Assembly: GCF_024166365.1 (NCBI RefSeq)
Contig: NC_064826.1
Location: 65,179,001 to 65,243,000, forward strand
Reading direction: 5' to 3'
DNA length: 64,000 nt
Source: Elephas maximus indicus
Taxonomy: Eukaryota; Chordata; Mammalia; Proboscidea; Elephantidae
The notes beneath the pieces are model-generated. The model did no database searches. It had not been told where the DNA came from and worked only from the letters and a program-made list of their open reading frames with translations. This document shows positions 46,505-64,000 of the stretch, piece by piece. The translations under genes and the position numbers were made by a program. How positions within the stretch are numbered: the first letter of the stretch is position 1; each line of letters begins with the position of its first letter.

Positions 46505-49438
46505 GCCTCGAGGCACTCAAATACAACTGGGGGAGAGCTGCCTCCTCAAAGTAGAGTTGACCTTAATGGCATGGATGGAATAAAGTTTCGGGACCTTCAT
46601 TTGCTGATGTGACATGACTCAAAATGAGAAAAAACAGCTGCAAACATCCATTAATAATCAGAATCTGGAATGTATGAAGTATGAATCTAGGAAAATTGGA
46701 AATCATCAAAAATGAAATGGAAGGCATAAACATTGATATCCTAGGCATTAGTGTGCTCAAATGGTCTAGTACTGGCTGTTTTGAATCAGACAATCATATA
46801 GTCTACCATGCCGGGAATGACAGCTTGAAGAGGAGTGGCGTAGCATTCATCGTCAAAAAGAACATTTCAAGATCTATCCTGAAGTACAACGCTGTCAGTG
46901 ATAGGATAATATCCATACACCTACAAGGAAGACCAAACAATACAACTATTATTCAAATTTATGCACCAACTACTAAGGCCAAAGATGAAGAAATTTAAGA
47001 TTTTTATATGCAATCAGGATGCATTGATAATTAATGGTGATTGGAATATGAAAGTTGGGAATGAAGAAGAAGGATCAATAGTAGGAAAATATGGGCTTGG
47101 TGATAGAAACAATGCTACAGATGGCATGGTAGAATTTTGCAAGATCAGGGACTTCTTCATTACAAACACATTTTTTCACCAATATAAACTGCAACTATAC
47201 ACGTGGACCTCACCAGATGGAAAACACATGAATCAAATCAGCTACATCTCTGGAAAGAGATGATGGAAAATCTCAATATCATCAGTCAGAACAAGGCCAG
47301 GGGCCAACTGTGGAACAGATCATCAATTGCTCCTATGCAAGTTCAAGTTGAAACTGAAGAAAATCAGAGCAAGTCCATGAGAGCCAAAATAGGATCTTGA
47401 GTATATCCCACTTGAATTTAGAGAAGACCATCTCAAGAATAGATTTGATGCATTGAACACTAATGACCAAAGACCAGAGGAGTTGTGGAATCACGTCAAG
47501 GACATCAAACATGAAGAAAGCAAGAAGTCACTGAAAAGACAGGAAAGAAAGAAAGAACCAAGATGGATGTCAGAAGAGATTCTGAAACTTGCTCTGGAAT
47601 GTCAAGCTGCTAAAGCAAAAGGAATAAATGATGAAGTAAAAGAACTGAACAGAAGATTTCAAAGGGCTGCTCGAGAAGACAAAGTAAAGTATTATAATGA
47701 CATGCGGTGGAGATAGAAAACCAAAAGGAAAGAACAGACTCTGTGTTTCTCAGGCTGAAAGAACTGAAGAAAAACTTCAAGCCTTGAGTTGCAACAGTGA
47801 AGGATTCTATGCAGAAAGCATTAAATGACGCAGGAAGCATCAAAAGAAGATGGAAGGAATACACAGAGTCACCATACCAAAAAGAATTAGTCGATGTTCA
47901 ACCATTTCAAGAGGTAGCATATGATCAGGAACCTACGGTACTGAAGGAAGAAGTCCAAGCTGCACTACACTGGTGAAAAACAAGGCTCCAGGAGCTGAAA
48001 GAATATCAATTGAGATGTTTCAACAAATGGGTGCAGTGCTGGAAGTGCTCACTTGTCTATGCCAAGAAATTTGGAAGACAGCTACCTAGCCAACAGACTG
48101 GAAGAGATCCATATTTATGATTATTCCCAAGACAGGTGATCCAACCAAATGTGGAAATTATCAAAAAATGTCATTAATATCACACCCAAGTAAAATTTTG
48201 CTGAAGATCATTCAAAAATGGCTGCAGCAGTATATCGACTGGGGACTGCCAGAAATTCAGGCCGGATTCAGAAGAGGATGTGGAACCAGGGATAACATTG
48301 CTGATGTCAGGTGGATTGTGGCTGAAAGCAGAGAATACCAGAAGGATGTTTACCTGTGTTTTATTGACTATGCAAAGGCATTCCACTGTGTGGATCATAA
48401 CAAATTATGGATAATATTGCAAAAAATGGGAATTCCAGAACACTTAATTTTGCTCATGAGAAACCTGTACATAGATCAAGAGGCAGTTGTTCGGATAGAA
48501 CAAGGAAATACAGAGTGGTTTAAAGTCAGGAAAGGTGTGTGTCAGGGTTGTATCCTTTCACCACACCTGTTCAATCTGTATGCTGAGCAAATAATCTGAG
48601 AAGCTGGACTATATGAAGAAGAATGGAGCATCAGGATTGGAGGAAGACTCATTAACAACCTGCATTATGCAGATGACACAATCTTGCTTGCTGAAAGTGA
48701 AGAGGACTTGAAGCACTTACTAATGAAGATCAAAGACCACAGCCTTGAGTAGGGATTACACCTCAACATAAAGAAAACAAAAATCCTCACAACTGGACCA
48801 ATAACCCACGTCATGATAAACGGAGAAAAGATTGAAGTTGTCAAGGATTTCATTTTACTTGGATCCACAATCAACAGCCATGGAATCAGCAGTCAAAAAA
48901 TCAAAAGATGAATTGCCTTGGGCAAAACTGCTGCAAAGGACCTCTTTTAAGTGTTGAAAAGCAAAGATGTCACCTTGAAGACTAAGGTGCACCTGACCTA
49001 AGCCATGGTATTTTCAATCACATTGTACACATGTGAAAGCTGGACAATGAATAAGGAAGACTGAAGAAGAATTGATGCCTCTGAATTGTGGTGTTGGTAA
49101 AGAATATTGAATACACCATGGACTGTAAAAAGGACCAATAAATCTGTCTTGGAAAAAGTACAATCAGAATGCTCCTTAGAACAAGGATGGCATACATACT
49201 TTGGACATGTTGTCAGGTGGGGTCAGTCCCTGGAAAAGGACATCATGCTTGGTAAAGAACAGGGTCAGTGGAACAGGGGAAGACCCTCAATGAGATAGAT
49301 TGGCACAGTGGCTGCAACAATGGGCTCAAGCATAATGATAGTAAGAATGGCACAGGACCAGGCAGTGTTTGGTTCTGTGCTACACAATGTCACTGTGAGT
49401 TGGAACTGACTCGACAGCACGTAACAACAACAACAACA
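46505..49438 (+). mobile_element. RTE LINE copy C, near full length
   Basis: About 2.9 kb with endonuclease and reverse-transcriptase regions in order. The endonuclease part shows QIYAPT (near 46955) and GDWN (near 47037); the RT part shows FRRGCGTRDNIADVRWI, DYAKAF, GVCQGCILSP (near 48540) and YADD (near 48668). Stops and shifts break both parts (e.g. TAA near 46996, TAG near 48751). Ends with 'gtgagttggaactgactcga' and (AAC)n. Non-autonomous now. Confidence 0.9.
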
Positions 49439-49700
49439 GTGCCCGTTATTCCTTTTTTCCCTCCAATTTCTCCCATGTGTAATGGAGATGTCTACCTTGT
49501 GCCTGTTCCACCATTGTACTTTGGAAGCAAATAACTTGCATTCTAGATTTCACAGATGAAGAATTTTGCCCCAGGATAGAATTTGGACCTGGAGTTGATT
49601 TAAGACTTTTGGGATGATATGATGGGGCAAATATGTTTTACATGTGGCAAGAGTATGAATTTTGGGGGCCAAAGGGTGAAATGTTTTTACAATTGGGAGG

Positions 49701-50234
49701 TGTTATGGATTGAATTGTGCCCCCCGAAAATGTGTATCAATTTGGCTAGGCCATGATTCCCAATATTGTGTGTTGTCCACCATTTTGTGATCTGATGTGA
49801 TTAACCTATGTGTTGTAAATCCTAACCTTTATGATGTGGGTTATGATGTTAATGAGGCAGGATTAGAGGCAGTTATGTTAATGAGACAAGACTCAATCTA
49901 TAGGATTAGGTTGTATCTTGAGTCAATCTCTTTTGAGATATAAAAGAGAGAATCAAGCAAAGAGGAGAGAGGCCTGATACCACCAAGAAGGAAGTGCTAG
50001 AAGCAGAGTGCATTCTTTAGACCCAGGGTCCCTGCACTAAGAAGGTCCTAGACCAGGAAAAGATTGATGACAATGGTCTTTCCCCAGAATCAACAGATAA
50101 AGACTTCTCCTGGAGCTGGTGCCCTGAATTTGGACTTCTAGCCTCCTAGACTGTGAAAGAATAAATTTCTATTTGTTAAAACCATCTATCTACTTACAGT
50201 ATTTCTGTAATAGCAGCACTAAATAACTGAGACA
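49701..50234 (+). mobile_element. Solo MaLR-type LTR with intact target duplication
   Basis: 534 bp from tgttatgg to ctgagaca (TG...CA). Flanked by a perfect 5-bp duplication ggagg (49696-49700 and 50235-50239), the length used by ERVL/MaLR elements. An AATAAA lies near 50160. No coding sequence. Confidence 0.88.
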
Positions 50235-50299
50235 GGAGGTAAGCAGAAGTGATGCGTGTCATTTCTAGCTCTTGGTCTTAAGACATTAGGCATTCTGAT

Positions 50300-50408
50300 C
50301 ACATCAGAATCACATCAGATAACAAAATGGTGGACAATCACAAAATACCAGGAATTGTGGACTAGCCAAGTTGACCCATTCTTGGGGGACACAATTCAAT
50401 CCATGACA
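50300..50408 (-). mobile_element. Partial LTR, antisense, same family
   Basis: Plus strand 'aaaatggtggacaatcacaa' to 'cacaattcaatccatgaca' is the complement of the first ~110 bp of the LTR at 49701. Confidence 0.75.
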
Positions 50409-50419
50409 AGCAGTTTCGC

Positions 50420-52127
50420 CTTACTCTAATTAATAGAGTAAGTTATGTTTTTTTTCCTAGGAGTTTGTCCTTTTCATAAAGTTTTCAAATTTGTTGAAAT
50501 AAAGTGGTTCATCAACTTCTTTTTATATTTGTATGTTTATAGCAACTGCGTGTCTCATTTTTCATTTCTGACATTGGTTGTTTGAGCCATCCTTTTTCTT
50601 GATAAGTCTCAACAGATGTGTATTCATTTTTATTAATCTTCTTAAAGAATAAACTTTGACTTTGTCCATCTCTCCAGTGTATGTTGATTTTCTGTTTTAT
50701 TAGGTGTATTAGTTATCATAACAAATTACTCCAAAACTCTGCACCTTAAGACAACCAGAAATTTTTATCATGATACACGGTTTCTGTAAGCAATGTGGAT
50801 ACTGCCTTTTTTTTTTTTTTTCCCTAGCCTTGGAAGTTACACATCATTTCTAGACTACCCTATTGGTTACATGTCAGTCATATATGATGTGGGATAGAAC
50901 TATGCAAGGACACTAATGGCAGGAAGTAAGGATTACTGTGGGCCATCTCGGAGCTGGTTAATTATCTACATTAAATTTTGCTCTTATCTTTACTATTTTG
51001 CTTCTTGAATTTTCTTTGGGTTTATTTTTCTGTTTTTTTCCATGAATTCTAATGAATTTGCTTACTTCTTTAGTATCAGCTTTCTTCTTTTTAGTGCATA
51101 CATTTAAGAGTATAAATTTCATTCGTGTCAATTTTAGCTGCTTCCTATAAGATTTCCTATATAGGAATTTTTTTATTTTTCACTTAAAATCATTTTTTAA
51201 TTTCCATTTTCTTCTTTTGACTCACGGGTTATCTAGAATTGTTACTTGATTTCCAAATCTATGGGATTTTCTAAGTTTTTTGAAAAAAAAATTGAGTCCA
51301 AGCTTGACTGTATTGTAGTCAGGCAACATATACTGTTATTGAGACTTACTTTATGGACCAGGATATAGTTAATTTTTGTAGATGTTCCCTGTGAACTTGA
51401 AAATGTGTATGCTCTATAATTACTTGGCACAAGGTTCTATATAAGTTCATTAGGTCATATTTGTTAATTGTGTGTTTTTAGCATCTGTCCTTACTAATAT
51501 ATTTTTATTTGCTACTTGTATCAATAAACAAGAAATGTGAGATGAACTCCACCATTGCTATAGTCTGTTTGTATTTTTCTCCTCACAATTCTGTCAATTT
51601 TTGCTTTATATACTTCAAGGCTGTATTAGAAGTTACATAAAAAACAAAAAATACCTGTTGCCATTCAGTCAATTCTAACTCATAGTGACCCTTTAGGACA
51701 GAATTGTTATATCTTCCAGGTAATCTTTTTTTATCCCTGGCAATGCTTTTTCTCTTATGGTCTATTTTGATTGATAAGGATATAACCCACCCTTGGCTGT
51801 TTTAAAGTTTTTGAGTTTAATGTCCTGAAGTTCCACCAAGATTTGTCGAGGTGCGGTTTTCTAATTCTCAGCAACATTACTTCAAACATTTTCTCAACCC
51901 AATTTTTTCTTTTTAACTTTCTTTCTAGGGGTGCAATTTGCTATTTGCTAGATCTCACTTTAACTTCCATATCTCTTTCAGATTTTCCATCTCTTGGTTT
52001 CTCTGTGTTATATTGGGTATAATCTGTTTTGAACTATTTTCATTTCACTAATGATCTCTTCAGCTCTACCTAATCCCTAGTTAAATTCAGTAATTGTGGT
52101 TTTTCTTGTATTTTATAGTCCCTTTTA
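50420..52127 (-). mobile_element. L1 remnant, antisense
   Basis: T-rich plus strand with 'gtgcatacatttaagagtat', 'tgactcacgggttatctaga' and 'gactgtattgtagtcaggca' follows the complement of L1 ORF2. A MaLR-like piece (about 50703-50950) and a SINE tail (51640-51708) interrupt it. Confidence 0.65.
51640..51708 (-). repeat. SINE tail fragment
   Basis: 'tgttgccattcagtcaattc' and 'agtgaccctttaggacag' only. Confidence 0.75.
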
Positions 52128-53320
52128 GTGCCCTTGACTCTGAGTTGGAATCAACTCAACAGCACACAACAACTACAAGAGCCCTTGACAACACCCATGA
52201 TGCTTCTTAAAGATTGACCTCAAAAGGTTAAGAATGAATTCAGGTACCCTTACAATAAAAAAATAAAAAAATAATTTTTTTTTTTACAATAATTAGCCCA
52301 CATGCATCAGCAAGCCATATCGTTAGGATTGAAAGAGACTTCCCCAACTGCTCATCCTCAGAAGGGAAATAAAAATCACCCAATCTCCCCCTAATAAAAG
52401 TCACAAAAAGGGGAGACGGGTGCTTGGGTATACTGAATCCCATTATTGACTTGCTAAAGGTTATCCTGGTTTTTGACCTAGAAAGGAATACATCTATTCA
52501 TTTTCATTATACTAAGTTTGATTTGGTTCTTAGGCAGGACTTTAGGCTGGAACTGTGTTATTCATTTCTAATTCCTTAGGGCTAAGTCTGTTCAACGTTG
52601 CCTAATAAGTATTTTTATTGAATTAACCAGATGAGCAAGTTGAAAACGGTTGAAGATAACTACCCTGAGGCTTCATTCAGATCCAAGAGATTAGCAATAC
52701 TTGATATACACGTGTCAGTAGAACTACTAACTTATTACAAATGAATAGATACATCCAGCCCTGCTCTACGATAGCCAGCGAAGCTCATCTCTGACAGAGT
52801 TCCCAGAATCTGATGCCCTGTGCATCCGTACTCAGAAAGAATGCAAGTTAGAGGAGGGCTTGGACCATCTCGTAACACCAATGCTTGCTTTTATCTGTGG
52901 AGCTGAGCACTTGATTAGCAGTTTATGCCCAGCACAACTGGGGAAAGAGGAGAATTGCAAATATTTGAACATTAGCTTCTCTCCTGGACTGCAGGAGGCT
53001 CATAATATCACAGTCGTACATGGTAATTTTGCTGTCACACTTACCAAGGGGCTTTAGGTGGGCATGGAGACCTTGCTTACCAAACACCACAACATCTTAT
53101 TGTAGGAGTGCTAAACAAAGAGTTGAGAGGTTTGGCTTCTGCTTAGACTGTCACTAATTTGACTTGCAATTTGGTAGATATTATGTGTTCTTTTACTTCT
53201 ATGCATAAAAAAAAAATCCAGACACACGCTTGTTGGTGTTTGTTATTTACTGACAGTTCCAATTTCCATACACTTAGGGGTTTTTTGTTTTTTTTTTTTA
53301 CTTTCATGAATATCTGGAGT
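52128..53320. other. PON3 3' flank
   Basis: A short SINE/RTE tail remnant lies at 52130-52180. A minus-strand AATAAA at 52619-52614 is a possible distal polyadenylation signal of PON3. No other gene or element seen. Confidence 0.45.

Positions 53321-64000
<10,680 letters not shown>

Overview
The window is mammalian nuclear DNA: AT-rich, intron-bearing and dense in retroelements. Many copies of a tRNA-derived SINE whose 3' end matches that of an RTE-type LINE, and three RTE copies within 12 kb, point to an afrotherian. An intact PON1 argues for an elephant-like lineage rather than a sirenian, because PON1 is reported as lost in manatees. The species call is an inference.

Two protein-coding genes are supported, both on the minus strand and in tandem: PON1 (all nine exons, ATG at 26363, stop at 1365) and the 3' part of PON3 (exons 5-9, 61528 down to the stop at 53321; exons 1-4 lie beyond the right edge). 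I reconstructed every exon from splice sites. PON1 gives an uninterrupted 355-codon frame with all calcium-site, His115/His134 and disulfide residues. PON3 exons 5-9 are also open and have exactly the same exon lengths as PON1. The pair is part of the PON1-PON3-PON2 lactonase/arylesterase cluster; PON2 would lie further right.

Layout: 1-1364, PON1 3' flank; 1365-26363, PON1, whose introns hold SINEs, old L2/MIR fragments and a LINE 3' end inserted inside a SINE; about 26.4-26.6 kb, GC-rich PON1 promoter; 27-37 kb, an old L2 chopped by SINEs and MaLR LTRs, then an L1 remnant; 37.4-50.4 kb, a nest of three RTE copies (one with a 5' inversion) and five pieces of one MaLR LTR family; 50.4-52.1 kb, antisense L1; 53.3-64 kb, PON3 3' half.

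I found no new biological system. The most informative non-genic signals are the twin-primed RTE, the RTE/LTR/SINE nest, several insertions with clear target-site duplications, a microsatellite serving as the polypyrimidine tract of PON3 intron 5, and a weak donor after PON1 exon 4. Repeat family names come from recognition, not from a database search.
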